In this document: one piece after another, positions 9,740 through 19,300 of the stretch | How positions within the stretch are numbered: position 1 is the first letter of the stretch | Layout of the letters: every line of letters begins with the position of its first letter | From: Oleispira antarctica RB-8 | Lineage (GTDB): Bacteria; Pseudomonadota; Gammaproteobacteria; Pseudomonadales; Oceanobacteraceae | Length of the DNA stretch: 64,000 nucleotides | Assembly (NCBI GenBank): GCA_000967895.1 | Contig: FO203512.1 | Location: 4,339,531-4,403,530 of the forward strand | Direction: 5' to 3' | Program-made: the position numbers and the translations under genes | Notes under the pieces: model-generated | Seen by the model: only the letters and a program-made list of their open reading frames with translations | Database searches by the model: none | What the model was told of the DNA's origin: nothing

Positions 9740-10639
9740 ATGACTCTAACCGAATTACGCTACATAGTAACCCTAGCCAAAGAACGTCATTTTGGCCGCG
9801 CAGCGGAAAAGTGCTTTGTCAGCCAGCCTACCCTGAGCGTAGCGGTAAAGAAGTTAGAAGGCGAGCTGAATATGGCCATCTTCGAACGCAGCAAAAGTGC
9901 CGTCAGCCCCACTCCATTAGGGGAGAAAATCATTCAGCAAGCGGAAAAAGTATTAGCCGAAGCACGCACCCTTAAAGAGCTGGCTGAAACCGGCAAAGAT
10001 CAATTGAGTAGCCCCTTAAAAGTCGGCGCTATTTTCACCATTGGACCTTATCTTTTTCCTCACCTTGTTCCTCGTATTCACCAGCAGGCACCACAAATGT
10101 CGCTCTTTATTGAAGAGAGCTATACCGCTGTACTGCGTCGTCAGTTAAGGGAAGGCGAACTGGATGCCATCATCATTGCACTGCCATTTAATGAGCCCGA
10201 TGTAATTACTCGCTCGTTGTATGACGAACCCTTCGTCGTGGTGATGAGAAAGGACCACGAGATGGCCAAGCTAGACTTTATTAATGCTGAAATGCTACCC
10301 GACCAAAATCTGTTATTACTGGGTGAAGGTCATTGCTTTCGCGATCAAGTAATAGAACTGTGCCCTGCGTTAAGTCAGCAAAAAAACAACCAAGTGGGCA
10401 GCGTAACCCAAGGCAGTTCATTAGAAACGTTAAAATACATGGTCGCGACGGGCCTAGGGATAACCGTGCTACCCGAGTCTGCCGTAGGGAATTTAGATTC
10501 AAATCTAATCACCACCCGACCTTTTGCTAGCCCAGCGCCCACTCGGACAGTTGCACTCGCATGGCGGGCAAGCTTTCCACGCGGGCAAGCGATCGATTTA
10601 TTACTGGATACCGCGGGTACATGTCTAATAAAACCTTAA
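9740..10639 (+). CDS. oxyR: Hydrogen peroxide-sensing LysR regulator OxyR
   Basis: Activates antioxidant genes when a disulfide forms. The 299-residue protein has a LysR winged helix at 1-60 (FGRAAEKCFVSQPTLS) and the two redox cysteines at exactly 199 and 208 (GHCFRDQVIELC), the positions used by E. coli OxyR. GAGG precedes the ATG. The gene overlaps the start of recG by 19 bases, implying cotranscription, as in pseudomonads. Confidence 0.96.
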   Translation: MTLTELRYIVTLAKERHFGRAAEKCFVSQPTLSVAVKKLEGELNMAIFERSKSAVSPTPLGEKIIQQAEKVLAEARTLKELAETGKDQLSSPLKVGAIFTIGPYLFPHLVPRIHQQAPQMSLFIEESYTAVLRRQLREGELDAIIIALPFNEPDVITRSLYDEPFVVVMRKDHEMAKLDFINAEMLPDQNLLLLGEGHCFRDQVIELCPALSQQKNNQVGSVTQGSSLETLKYMVATGLGITVLPESAVGNLDSNLITTRPFASPAPTRTVALAWRASFPRGQAIDLLLDTAGTCLIKP

Positions 10640-12753
10640 TCGATAAGCAGTTAGCGCTCACCCAACTAAAAGGGGTTGGCCCTAAGCTGGCACAACAGTT
10701 CGCGGACTGGGGGATTCACGACCTAGTGAATTTACTCTTCCACTTGCCATTTCGCTACGAAGACAGAACCCGTGTTACCCCGATAGCGGCTTTACGCCCT
10801 CAGCAAACCTATGTGGTGCAAGGCTTTGTGCGCAGCAGCCAAATTCTATTTGGTAAACGACGCAGTCTGAGTGTGCGTATTCAAGATCAAAGTGGCAGTT
10901 TAGGCCTGCGTTTTTATCATTTTACCGCCGCCCAAAAAAATCAATTTGCCGACGGCACTGAAATTCGTTGTTACGGCGAAGCCCGCCGTGGTGCCAGCGG
11001 CTTAGAAATTTATCATCCCGAATATCAAATCGTAGCCACCGGTGAAGATGAGCTGGAACAGAATTTAACCCCTGTCTATCCCGCCACCGAAGGCATTAGC
11101 CAAAGCCGCTTACGCACTATGATTAGCCAAGCACTCGAAATGCTGGCCGCAGATAAATTCCAGTTACGCGAATTATTGCCCGCCAGCTGGTTGCAAGAAT
11201 GGCAACTGCCCTCACTGGCACAAGCTCTCCAGTATTTGCATCAACCGCCAGCAGAGGCCAATTTAGAACAGTTAGAAGCTGGTCAACATCCTTGTCAGCG
11301 ACGACTGATTTTAGAAGAGTTACTCGCCCATCAACTATCCATGCATCGCGCACGTTTAAGAGTTAAGCAAGAAAAAGCGGCGCAAATTCAGTTTATGGGC
11401 CCCAGCCAGCAACGGATAATAGATTCCCTACCCTTCACTCCCACCGATGCACAAAGACGCGTAGTGGAAGAGATTCAGTTCGATCTTAATCAGCCTCACC
11501 CTATGCTTCGTCTAGTTCAAGGAGATGTAGGTTCGGGTAAAACCTTAGTCGCCGCACTCGCAGCCGCGCCCATGGTCGATGAAAGCTACCAAGTTGCTAT
11601 TATGGCCCCCACCGAGATTTTAGCCGAACAACATCTGCTGAATTTCACCCAATGGTTTGGTCCTATCTTTGAAGAACAGGGGGAGGAACAGACTTCTGAC
11701 AATCAGAGCAAGAAGAAAAAAATAGCTTGGTTGACGGGGAAAATAAAAGGCAAAGCACGAGAGAAAGTTTTAGCAGAAATCGCCAGCGGAGAAGCCAAAC
11801 TCATCATAGGCACCCACGCCCTGTTTCAGCCAGAAGTAGAATTTCATCAGCTCGGCTTGGCCATTATTGATGAACAGCACCGTTTTGGTGTCCACCAGCG
11901 CCTCGCATTAAGAGGTAAAGGAAAAGCGTTAGCACCGCACCAATTAATTATGACCGCTACCCCAATTCCACGTACTCTCGCCATGAGCGCCTATGCCGAC
12001 CTAGATGTTTCTGTTATCGATGAATTACCCCAAGGTCGAATTCCGATTAATACCTTAGTCGTCAGCAATCAACGAAGACACGAAATCGTGCAGCGCATTA
12101 ACGAAGTCTGCCAAGGCGGCACTCAAGCTTATTGGGTCTGCACCCTGATCGAAGAAAGCGAAAGTCTGCAATGTCAGGCCGCAGAAGTCACCGCTCAACA
12201 GCTTACCGAAGCGCTACCCAAATTACGCATTGGCTTAATTCACGGACGCATGAAAGCCCAAGAAAAAGTCGATATTATGCAGCGCTTTAAAAATCACGAA
12301 ATCGATCTACTCGTCGCCACTACCGTGATCGAAGTCGGTGTGGATGTACCAAACTCCAACCTAATCATCATTGAAAACCCGGAACGTCTAGGCTTAGCAC
12401 AGTTACATCAGCTGCGTGGGCGCGTTGGCCGTGGCAATCAGCAATCTCATTGCGTATTGTTGTATCAAGCACCTTTAGGCGACGTCAGTAAGCAACGTTT
12501 AAGTGTAATGCGCGAAAGCACCGATGGTTTCTATATCGCCGAGCAAGATTTACTCATTCGCGGCCCTGGTGAATTATTGGGCAGTCGCCAAACAGGCTTA
12601 CAGCAGCTGACAGTCGCCGACCTTGAGCGCGATGGGCATTTATTACCGCAAGTTAAGGCTATGGCCGAACAGTTGGTTAACCAGCACCCTCAGCATGTTG
12701 ATGCCATTATCAAACGCTGGATGGGCAATGCGGAGCAATTTGCTCAGGCCTAA
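10621..12753 (+). CDS. recG: ATP-dependent DNA helicase RecG
   Basis: Remodels stalled replication forks and Holliday-like junctions. The 710-residue protein shows an N-terminal wedge domain (VQGFVRSSQILF region), Walker A GDVGSGKT near residue 300, the DEQH box (IIDEQHRFGVHQR) and C-terminal helicase motifs including QLRGRVGRG. The frame is open from 10561, but MSNKTLIDKQLALTQLKGVG at 10621 gives the usual N-terminus and places the start inside the oxyR 3' end, a translationally coupled arrangement. Confidence 0.96.
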   Translation: MSNKTLIDKQLALTQLKGVGPKLAQQFADWGIHDLVNLLFHLPFRYEDRTRVTPIAALRPQQTYVVQGFVRSSQILFGKRRSLSVRIQDQSGSLGLRFYHFTAAQKNQFADGTEIRCYGEARRGASGLEIYHPEYQIVATGEDELEQNLTPVYPATEGISQSRLRTMISQALEMLAADKFQLRELLPASWLQEWQLPSLAQALQYLHQPPAEANLEQLEAGQHPCQRRLILEELLAHQLSMHRARLRVKQEKAAQIQFMGPSQQRIIDSLPFTPTDAQRRVVEEIQFDLNQPHPMLRLVQGDVGSGKTLVAALAAAPMVDESYQVAIMAPTEILAEQHLLNFTQWFGPIFEEQGEEQTSDNQSKKKKIAWLTGKIKGKAREKVLAEIASGEAKLIIGTHALFQPEVEFHQLGLAIIDEQHRFGVHQRLALRGKGKALAPHQLIMTATPIPRTLAMSAYADLDVSVIDELPQGRIPINTLVVSNQRRHEIVQRINEVCQGGTQAYWVCTLIEESESLQCQAAEVTAQQLTEALPKLRIGLIHGRMKAQEKVDIMQRFKNHEIDLLVATTVIEVGVDVPNSNLIIIENPERLGLAQLHQLRGRVGRGNQQSHCVLLYQAPLGDVSKQRLSVMRESTDGFYIAEQDLLIRGPGELLGSRQTGLQQLTVADLERDGHLLPQVKAMAEQLVNQHPQHVDAIIKRWMGNAEQFAQA

Positions 12754-12830
12754 ATCCATTTTTTATCGGCAGAAGTTTAATTCTGATCTATATTCTATAG
12801 AGAAGTTTTAATGATTAAGGCCACATACAA

Positions 12831-14225
12831 ATGACCATTCCAGCCACAGTGTTGAAAGTATTAGATGACTGGCAAGTTGACTACCAACTGACGAACGACG
12901 AGGATACCTTTCAGCTTATGCAGGGCAATCCAATGACCAGTTATTCGAGTAAGCTCGCTCGAGTTATTTTTCTTAAAGACAGTATTGGCCAAGTGCAAGT
13001 GGTCATCCCGAGCAACCGCATCTTAGACTTGAATCGCTTATCACAGCAATGTGGTCGCCAATTCAATGCGCTAAAGCCTGAAGAACTAACAAGGCTGAAA
13101 ACCAAACTTGGTATCGAAGACTTTCCTGCTCTGCCGCAAGTTACCCAAATTGATAGTATGGTTGACGAACACCTACTGGCAGAAGATGAGCTGTTTATCA
13201 CATCCGGGGATAATCATGAGTGGATCAAGCTGCCTGTAGACTGCTTTAAATCCTTAACGACCAGTTCCACGATTGGGGACTTTACAGTACCGCTTCCCAT
13301 CCCCAGTTATCAGCAAAGCCCAACCCAAGATTTAGATGATGTTCATGCAGCCATTAAGCAGTTTACCCCGTTGCGCATTAAGCAGCGCCTAGAAGAAACC
13401 TTAGATTTACCACCGCTGCCTGAAACAGCCCGTAAGATTATAGAACTGCGCGTCAACCCCGATGCAGATACTACAGAATTAGCCAGCGTGGTTGAAATGG
13501 ACCCCGGTATGGCCGCACAGGTCGTTAGCTGGGCACGCTCGCCTTATTATGGGGTGAAAGGTGAAATTAAATCTGTAGAAGATGCCGTCATACGCGTACT
13601 GGGTTTTGATCTAGTTATTAACCTCGCCTTAGGCTTGGCACTAGGCCGAACCTTGACGGTACCGAAAGAAGGTCCAAATGGCTATGCCCCCTTCTGGCAG
13701 CAAGCCGTTATGACAGCCGCGTTAATGGGAGAACTTGCGCGTTTAATGCCTGTAAAGAGTCGTCCCAATACAGGCACGGCCTATTTATGTGGCTTGCTGC
13801 ATAACTTTGGCTACTTAATCATGGGTCATGTTTTCCCGCCACAATTCTCCTTAGTTAATCGCCACATCGAAGCGAACCCTCATATCAATCGTAGTCTGCT
13901 TGAAAAGTATTTGCTGGGGCTAAGCCGTGAGCAAGTCAGTAGTTTATTGATGCAGCAGTGGCGCATGCCAGAAGAAGTGGTTATTGGACTGCGCAGCCAA
14001 CACAACCCCAGCTATAAAGGCGATTTCAGTACCTGTGCAAACTTACTCTACGTCGCGACACGTTCATTACGCACCCGCGGTTTTGGTGATGGTGCCTGGG
14101 AAGAACCTCATGATGAGGTTTTTGAACGCTTAGGCATCACTGCAGAAGCCGTCCACAACGTCACTGAAAGCTTATTAGAGAAAGCCGACGACCTGAGTGA
14201 ACTCGTTCAGATGTTAAATAAATAA
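12831..14225 (+). CDS. YbaK-like domain fused to an HDOD domain (putative signalling protein)
   Basis: The 464-residue protein begins with about 150 residues resembling the YbaK/aminoacyl-tRNA deacylase fold (KLARVIFLKDSIGQVQVVIP), followed by an HDOD domain at about 185-395 (LPPLPETARKIIELR, VEMDPGMAAQVVSWA, HNFGYLIMGH). HDOD proteins lack true HD phosphohydrolase metal sites and act as signalling scaffolds in motility and biofilm pathways. The N-terminal domain may be a non-catalytic relic. A gene of this type follows recG in Pseudomonas too. Function unproven. Confidence 0.8.
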   Translation: MTIPATVLKVLDDWQVDYQLTNDEDTFQLMQGNPMTSYSSKLARVIFLKDSIGQVQVVIPSNRILDLNRLSQQCGRQFNALKPEELTRLKTKLGIEDFPALPQVTQIDSMVDEHLLAEDELFITSGDNHEWIKLPVDCFKSLTTSSTIGDFTVPLPIPSYQQSPTQDLDDVHAAIKQFTPLRIKQRLEETLDLPPLPETARKIIELRVNPDADTTELASVVEMDPGMAAQVVSWARSPYYGVKGEIKSVEDAVIRVLGFDLVINLALGLALGRTLTVPKEGPNGYAPFWQQAVMTAALMGELARLMPVKSRPNTGTAYLCGLLHNFGYLIMGHVFPPQFSLVNRHIEANPHINRSLLEKYLLGLSREQVSSLLMQQWRMPEEVVIGLRSQHNPSYKGDFSTCANLLYVATRSLRTRGFGDGAWEEPHDEVFERLGITAEAVHNVTESLLEKADDLSELVQMLNK

Positions 14226-14279
14226 CCTATTGTTAACCAAACCTATCAGAGACAAAGGGAAGCTCGTTATTTATTTAAC
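14213..14279. repeat. 14-bp inverted repeat spanning two convergent stop codons
   Basis: GTTAAATAAATAAC at 14213-14226 is the exact reverse complement of GTTATTTATTTAAC at 14266-14279, separated by 39 bases. The left arm contains the TAA of the YbaK-HDOD gene and the right arm the TAA of the convergent gene. It could protect 3' ends or simply reflect similar last codons. Confidence 0.6.
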
Positions 14280-15050
14280 CGTATTAAGAACGTCCTTATA
14301 AAACTGACTTAATTCTGGCTGTTTAAAGCTATCTGCTATCTGCTTCAATTCAGTATTAGGTGTTTTGCGATACGCGTAAAATAGAAATTCTAAAACATCT
14401 TGTCGAGCTTGCTTTTCCCAAGCCCCTTCTGGCTGCCAACCCTTAACCTGCTGCTGTATATCGTTAATTACAACCGATCGAGCTTGAATAATTATTTGTG
14501 AAAATCCAGATTGCTTATCTAGATTTTCAACCAACTTCCAACGCGATGCCGCGGGTGGACGTTGTCTTAATTTATTCATGTAAAGCTGATACGCAGGATC
14601 ACTTTGTACACTGATCGCCGCGCGCTCTTTACGCTGGGCTGCTTTTATCATCGGATGCAGGAGCTGCTGTTGAATAGAGCGCTGTGTGGCTACTGGCATG
14701 TCATGAATGAGCACCAATAAACGCTGTTGCCACTCCTCTTCCGTCCAACGCTTAGCAAGACTTTTAGCAATAGCAAAATGCTGGGCATGATTGATAGAAA
14801 CGGCCGCAGGCTTCTCTATTGATCCTGCAATTAAGCGTTGCGCACTATTTTTAATTTGCTGCGATAAGCTTAACAGTCCAGAGGCTTCTACTAGCTGATA
14901 TTCCAACTCAGTAAATGCATTTGCTGTTTCAGCATTTTGCATCAATCCTGATTCGATTGATTTTTTATTCGCCGCGGATGCCTCAAGCGCCTGCACATGA
15001 GAGGTAAAAGCAAAAGCACTCGCGAGTACAAGAAAAGATAAACGTAACAT
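14271..15050 (-). CDS. Secreted protein of unknown function
   Basis: I do not recognise this family. The 259-residue product has a clear signal peptide (MLRLSFLVLASAFAFTSHVQA) and a mature domain that is largely helical and rich in Gln, Ala and Lys, with no enzymatic motif visible. Its ATG overlaps the stop of the upstream symporter gene by one base (TAATG), so the two are translationally coupled. The last 25 residues faintly recall DUF2059-type proteins, but not enough for a call. Confidence 0.7.
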   Translation of the reverse strand: MLRLSFLVLASAFAFTSHVQALEASAANKKSIESGLMQNAETANAFTELEYQLVEASGLLSLSQQIKNSAQRLIAGSIEKPAAVSINHAQHFAIAKSLAKRWTEEEWQQRLLVLIHDMPVATQRSIQQQLLHPMIKAAQRKERAAISVQSDPAYQLYMNKLRQRPPAASRWKLVENLDKQSGFSQIIIQARSVVINDIQQQVKGWQPEGAWEKQARQDVLEFLFYAYRKTPNTELKQIADSFKQPELSQFYKDVLNTVK

Positions 15051-16357
15051 TAAGATTGAGTTTCCACTTTGCTCGCCTGAAGGTCTAGCGGACCCGCATT
15101 GCGATCATTAAAAATTGTTTTATCCATGGCGTTTTCTGAATTCGCCACGATACACGATACGGTAGCATCACCCGTAACATTAACCGCCGTACGCACCATA
15201 TCTAAAATTCTATCCACACCAATAATCAAAGCAATACCCTCAACAGGTAAGCCCACTTGCTGCAGAACCATCGCAAGCGTCACCAAACCAACACCGGGAA
15301 CACCCGCAGTGCCAACTGAAGCCAGTGTCGCCGTTGCAATCACTAACAAATAATCGGTCAGCCCCAAATCCAAGCCAAACGCTTGAGCAATAAAGACCGT
15401 CGCCACGCCTTGCATGATCGCAGTACCATCCATATTAATGGTCGCACCCAAAGGTACCGTAAAAGACGCTATTCGATTACTCACCCCTAAACGCTGCTCA
15501 ACTGTACGCAAGGTAATAGGAATAGTTGCTGAGCTAGAAGCCGTACTAAAGGCAAATAATTGGGTATTACGCATTTTGCGTAAAAACATGATGGGGTCTA
15601 GACCAGAAAAAACTTTCAATAATAACGGGTATACGCCCAAAGCATGTATAGCCAATACCAATAAAACGGTAACCATATATAGAGCAAGATCACCAATAAC
15701 GCCTAGACCTTGCTTGGCGAACAAGCTGAATAATAAGCAGAAAACCCCATAAGGCGCCAGCTTCATCAGCAAGGTCACTAAGGTCATCATGATCTCATTC
15801 CAGTCGTTGAAATGACGAGTAAGTCTTTCACCGTGTACTCCACTGCGACTGATTGCCAAGCCAATCAAAATAGCAAAAACAATTACTTGCAGCATTTTGC
15901 CTTCGGCCATCGCTTTCACAGGATTGTTGGGGAATATATTGATGAATACCTGACTCAAAGACTGAGATTCAGGCGCCGTAAAGTCAGCAGCGGCTTTCAT
16001 TTCGATGCCGATACCCGGCTGTAATAATTCGGCCACCAAAATAGCAATAGAAATAGCAACCGCTGTCGTCAGAAGGTATAAGCCAATCGCTTTTAAGCTT
16101 AAGCGGCCCAGAGAGGTCTGCCCTTGCAGCTGACAAGTACCACACACCAAAGAAATAAAGACCAAGGGTACAACCAGAACTTTTAAGCTAGCGACAAAGA
16201 CTTCTCCGCCGACATAAAATAATCCGCCGGCTAAGCCATCGCTTAATGTAGTGGCTAGCCAAGAGGGGATGTCAGGCCATAGTAATAACTGCTGCGTTGC
16301 ACTGCCTAACAAGATGGCAGCTGCCATCGCCAATAAAATCCGTTGGGTTAGATTCAT
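15050..16357 (-). CDS. Dicarboxylate/amino acid:cation symporter (DAACS/GltP-DctA family)
   Basis: Inner-membrane secondary transporter that imports glutamate, aspartate or C4-dicarboxylates with H+ or Na+. The 435-residue protein has about eight hydrophobic helices and the family motifs: the Ser-rich tip STASSSATIP, the NMDGT cation site, the GTAGVPG tip of hairpin 2 and DRILDMVRTAVNVTGD in TM8. The substrate cannot be set from these motifs. Start at 16357 has AAGGATAG upstream. One-base overlap with the secreted-protein gene downstream. Confidence 0.88.
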   Translation of the reverse strand: MNLTQRILLAMAAAILLGSATQQLLLWPDIPSWLATTLSDGLAGGLFYVGGEVFVASLKVLVVPLVFISLVCGTCQLQGQTSLGRLSLKAIGLYLLTTAVAISIAILVAELLQPGIGIEMKAAADFTAPESQSLSQVFINIFPNNPVKAMAEGKMLQVIVFAILIGLAISRSGVHGERLTRHFNDWNEIMMTLVTLLMKLAPYGVFCLLFSLFAKQGLGVIGDLALYMVTVLLVLAIHALGVYPLLLKVFSGLDPIMFLRKMRNTQLFAFSTASSSATIPITLRTVEQRLGVSNRIASFTVPLGATINMDGTAIMQGVATVFIAQAFGLDLGLTDYLLVIATATLASVGTAGVPGVGLVTLAMVLQQVGLPVEGIALIIGVDRILDMVRTAVNVTGDATVSCIVANSENAMDKTIFNDRNAGPLDLQASKVETQS

Positions 16358-16446
16358 CTGGCTATCCTTATGGTGTGATTCGAGCGGGTATTATTATCTA
16401 ATTAGCGTGTCGCTAAAAAGGCTGACATCTTCTTTTGTTGTTTCGC

Positions 16447-16824
16447 TTACTTCTTCTTTTTACTTTTAGGTTTAACGTGTTTCACAATACTTTGGAACCA
16501 CATAACCAATGACAGATCGCCATCAATCTTAATGTCTTTCTCTTGAATGCCTTTCATGAAAGCATTTTTGTCTTTAGCCGTCATGATATAAATACCCGTA
16601 TCAGCATCTTTAAAAGAAATACTAAAGGCAGGATCTTTTACTGCACCACCTTTCGACTTAATACGCTCATCTTTGACAACAAAATGACGTGCAATATTGC
16701 CATCTTGAGTTTGAATTTGAAACGAAAAGTCTTTACCAGCCAGCTGTTTTTTAAAGTCAGGATTATTCTTACTGGCTTTTTTCATCATTAGGCCAAGAGC
16801 CCAAAGCAACATACGGAATTTCAT
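16447..16824 (-). CDS. SCP2 sterol-binding-like protein
   Basis: The 125-residue protein starts with an amphipathic hydrophobic helix (MKFRMLLWALGLMMKKA), followed by an SCP2-like alpha/beta domain (DPAFSISFKDADTG, GDLSLVMWF) and a Lys-rich tail (KPKSKKKK). SCP2 domains bind hydrophobic ligands such as acyl-CoA or quinone precursors. The ATG at 16824 with AGGTAG upstream is chosen over the longer frame to 16854. The ligand is unknown. Confidence 0.7.
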   Translation of the reverse strand: MKFRMLLWALGLMMKKASKNNPDFKKQLAGKDFSFQIQTQDGNIARHFVVKDERIKSKGGAVKDPAFSISFKDADTGIYIMTAKDKNAFMKGIQEKDIKIDGDLSLVMWFQSIVKHVKPKSKKKK

Positions 16825-16887
16825 AGTAGTTCTACCTTTTAATTGAATACACATCTGATAATCGGCAAGCCATAGAATCGAACTTAC

Positions 16888-17499
16888 TTACTTTTTCACA
16901 AAAATTGCACTATCCGCCAACTCTGGCATCAATTGCAATAATCCTTCTTTACCTAAACGCTGCATGTGGCGTTTATTACGCTCTGGAATCGCTTCCGGTT
17001 TAGTCACTGTTTTTAACGCTTCGCTAATGTGATTCTCGCGAATAAAGTGGATCATCGGAAACGGTGAGCGATTGGAATAATTTGTCATCGATTCAGCTTC
17101 TTCGCCTTCAAACTCATAGTGAGGATGAAAACTGGCGATCTGAATATCACCTTCAAGACCCGATTGCTCGAGTAAATCTTCGCACAAGAACAACCAATCC
17201 AGATACTCATCAAAATCGCCCAATGCTTGCGACACAATAAATAATGCAGTGGGCAAATCGTCATCATCCGCGAGCTGCATTTCATTGAGTAATGATAAAA
17301 ATGCGCGGGTAATTTGCTCTAGATCTTGGCTTTTACATTCTTCGATATGGAGTTTATCCATAATCGGGTGAGCGAAAGGACAAAGTCCTTCCCCCACGAC
17401 CAACTTTTCTACCCATAAGCGGGTTAAAGCAATGTTCGACAATGTTTCAGCTGCAACAGCTTCAGTCGCTGCTGCATCATTCAATAAGGAATCAGTCAC
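16888..17499 (-). CDS. DUF1415 family protein
   Basis: A 203-residue protein of the DUF1415 type, recognised from TRLWVEKLVVGEGLCPFAHP near residues 26-45, the QALGDFDEYLDWL segment and IASFHPHYEFEG; family function is unknown. Its ATG lies 2 bases after the HU gene stop, so the two are cotranscribed. The conserved Cys and His residues suggest metal or redox chemistry, but this is inference. Confidence 0.85.
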   Translation of the reverse strand: MTDSLLNDAAATEAVAAETLSNIALTRLWVEKLVVGEGLCPFAHPIMDKLHIEECKSQDLEQITRAFLSLLNEMQLADDDDLPTALFIVSQALGDFDEYLDWLFLCEDLLEQSGLEGDIQIASFHPHYEFEGEEAESMTNYSNRSPFPMIHFIRENHISEALKTVTKPEAIPERNKRHMQRLGKEGLLQLMPELADSAIFVKK

Positions 17500-17501
17500 A
17501 G

Positions 17502-17774
17502 TTATTGAACTTTTTCCTTTAAGCCCTTACCCGGCTTAAATGCGGCGGTATTACTCGCTGGAATAATCAACTCAGCACCCGTTTGAGGGTTTTTACCCTT
17601 GCGCTCTGCACGAGAACGACGGCTAAACGTACCAAAACCGATTAGGCCAACGGTATCGCCTTCGCTTAATGTTTTAGCAATTTGGTCAGTAATCACGGTG
17701 ATTACTTCATTTGATTTTTCTTTAGTTAGGCCTGTTTCTTCTGCAATCGCAGCGGCTAGTTCTGGTTTACGCAT
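17502..17774 (-). CDS. HU family DNA-binding protein
   Basis: Histone-like dimer that bends DNA. The 90-residue protein shows the HU/IHF pattern: N-terminal MRKPELAAAIAEETGLTKEK, central GFGTFSRRSRAERKGKNPQT with the DNA-contacting arm following, and the C-terminal FKPGKGLKEKV helix. Equivalent to the HU-like gene beside rubredoxin reductase in Pseudomonas. AAGGATC precedes the ATG. Confidence 0.93.
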   Translation of the reverse strand: MRKPELAAAIAEETGLTKEKSNEVITVITDQIAKTLSEGDTVGLIGFGTFSRRSRAERKGKNPQTGAELIIPASNTAAFKPGKGLKEKVQ

Positions 17775-17817
17775 GTCTTGATCCTTGATTTTTAATTTTT
17801 TGTTTTCTTTAAATAAG

Positions 17818-18969
17818 CTACTTCAATATAGCGGGAAGTTCTTTGTTAAGTGCTAGTTTATCAGCAACACAAGTTCCGGTAAGAGCATACCCTAATAATG
17901 CGCCAGCATCATCACGACAGAGTGCTTTTACATTCACGCCACTGCGCTCGATGTCCCATAGACCCTCAGTTGCAGGAGGTGATACCACAACAGGAACCAC
18001 CGGTGTTTTGATCATAATAGGCATTGCACCATAGCTTACATCTGTTGGCTGTCCCGCCAAAGTTTTAGCGAGAGCACGGGCACTAGCCATTAAAGGCATC
18101 ACGTACAAAAGCACTTTACCGTCCACTTCGGCACAGTCTCCTAGCGCGTAAATATCAGCGTCACTGGTCTGTAGCGAACGATCAACACAAATGCCTTGAT
18201 TGACCTGCAGACCGGCCTTAACCGCTAAATCCAAGCGAGGGCGTAAACCAATCGCCGATATAATAATGTCGGTTTCTACCTGTTCACCATTCGACAAATC
18301 CGCTATCAAACCTTGCTCAGTTTGAGTAACTCGCCTAACGAGTGGACCTAAATGAAACTTAACGCCCAATCCTTCTAGACCATGCTGTACTGCACTTGCT
18401 GCTGGTTCAGGTAATAGGTTTGGTATGATTTGGTTGCAGGGTGCAACGACGTCTACCTCATAGCCCCCATTACTTAAATCATTCGCGTATTCACATCCAA
18501 TTAGACCTGCGCCCATCACTAATACACGTTTTTTATCGTCCAATTCCGCACGAAAATTCGCATAATCCTGCAAATCGTTGATGGCAAAAATATGCTCACC
18601 CGCATCGCCTTCGATACGAACAGCAACGGGTTCTGCACCCCAAGCAAGCACAAGTTTGTCATAGGCAATCGACTCTTCACCAATGAAGATAGTATGTGTT
18701 TCAGGATCAATGCTTGTCACACGGGTATTCGTACGAATGGTAACATTTAACTGCTCAGCCATTTTCCCCGCATCAGCCATTGCCAGCTCACTGGCACTTT
18801 TACCTTTGGTAAAACCGGTTGATAGCATTGGTTTAGAATAATTACAGCCGTCATCGGCGGTAATCATTAATACCGGTGTTTCAGCATCTTGCTTGCGAAA
18901 TTCTTTAACGAGGTTATAACCCGCTAAACCGGTTCCAATTACAATCACAGGGACTTGGGTTTGAGACAT
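17818..18969 (-). CDS. Rubredoxin-NAD(+) reductase
   Basis: FAD enzyme passing electrons from NADH to rubredoxin. The 383-residue protein has an N-terminal FAD loop ([12 protein letters not shown], 10-21), a second NAD loop ([13 protein letters not shown], about 151-163) and the FAD-contacting [13 protein letters not shown] near 270. The rubredoxin gene lies 49 bases upstream on the same strand, so the pair forms an electron-transfer unit. Such pairs serve alkane hydroxylases or oxidative-stress enzymes; no alkane hydroxylase gene is in the window. Confidence 0.93.
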   Translation of the reverse strand: MSQTQVPVIVIGTGLAGYNLVKEFRKQDAETPVLMITADDGCNYSKPMLSTGFTKGKSASELAMADAGKMAEQLNVTIRTNTRVTSIDPETHTIFIGEESIAYDKLVLAWGAEPVAVRIEGDAGEHIFAINDLQDYANFRAELDDKKRVLVMGAGLIGCEYANDLSNGGYEVDVVAPCNQIIPNLLPEPAASAVQHGLEGLGVKFHLGPLVRRVTQTEQGLIADLSNGEQVETDIIISAIGLRPRLDLAVKAGLQVNQGICVDRSLQTSDADIYALGDCAEVDGKVLLYVMPLMASARALAKTLAGQPTDVSYGAMPIMIKTPVVPVVVSPPATEGLWDIERSGVNVKALCRDDAGALLGYALTGTCVADKLALNKELPAILK

Positions 18970-19018
18970 ATTTTATTATCTTCGTATCGGTGGAATATTT
19001 TACTGGAAATTGCTGAAA

Positions 19019-19183
19019 TTAAATCTCAACCATCTCAAAATCATCTTTACCTACACCACAATCTGGGCAAATAAAATCATCAGGGACATCAGCCCAAGCA
19101 GTACCGGGTGCTAAACCTTCTTCTGGGCAGCCTTCTTCTTCATCATAAACCCAACCGCACACTACACATTCCCATTTCTTCAT
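19019..19183 (-). CDS. Rubredoxin
   Basis: A 54-residue iron protein with the two Cys-x2-Cys knuckles of a mononuclear Fe site: C6/C9 (CVVCG) and C39/C42 (CPDCG), and the conserved WVYDEEEG and DDFICPDCG segments. It begins MKKWECVVCGW. It carries electrons from the adjacent rubredoxin reductase. It ends in TAA at 19019-19021. Confidence 0.95.
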   Translation of the reverse strand: MKKWECVVCGWVYDEEEGCPEEGLAPGTAWADVPDDFICPDCGVGKDDFEMVEI

Positions 19184-19300
19184 GAGCACAACTCTCTTCA
19201 GTTTATATAATCACTATTAATGGTGGCGTAACCTACTGTTCATCGGCTAAAAAATCAACCCAAATGATTAGGCATCTTGCCTTTAGCTCAGTTTTCATAC

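Noticed and set aside
15414..15752. 112-residue plus-strand frame antisense to the symporter gene
   Set aside because: Shadow frame with no recognisable domain; the opposite strand encodes a clear DAACS transporter.
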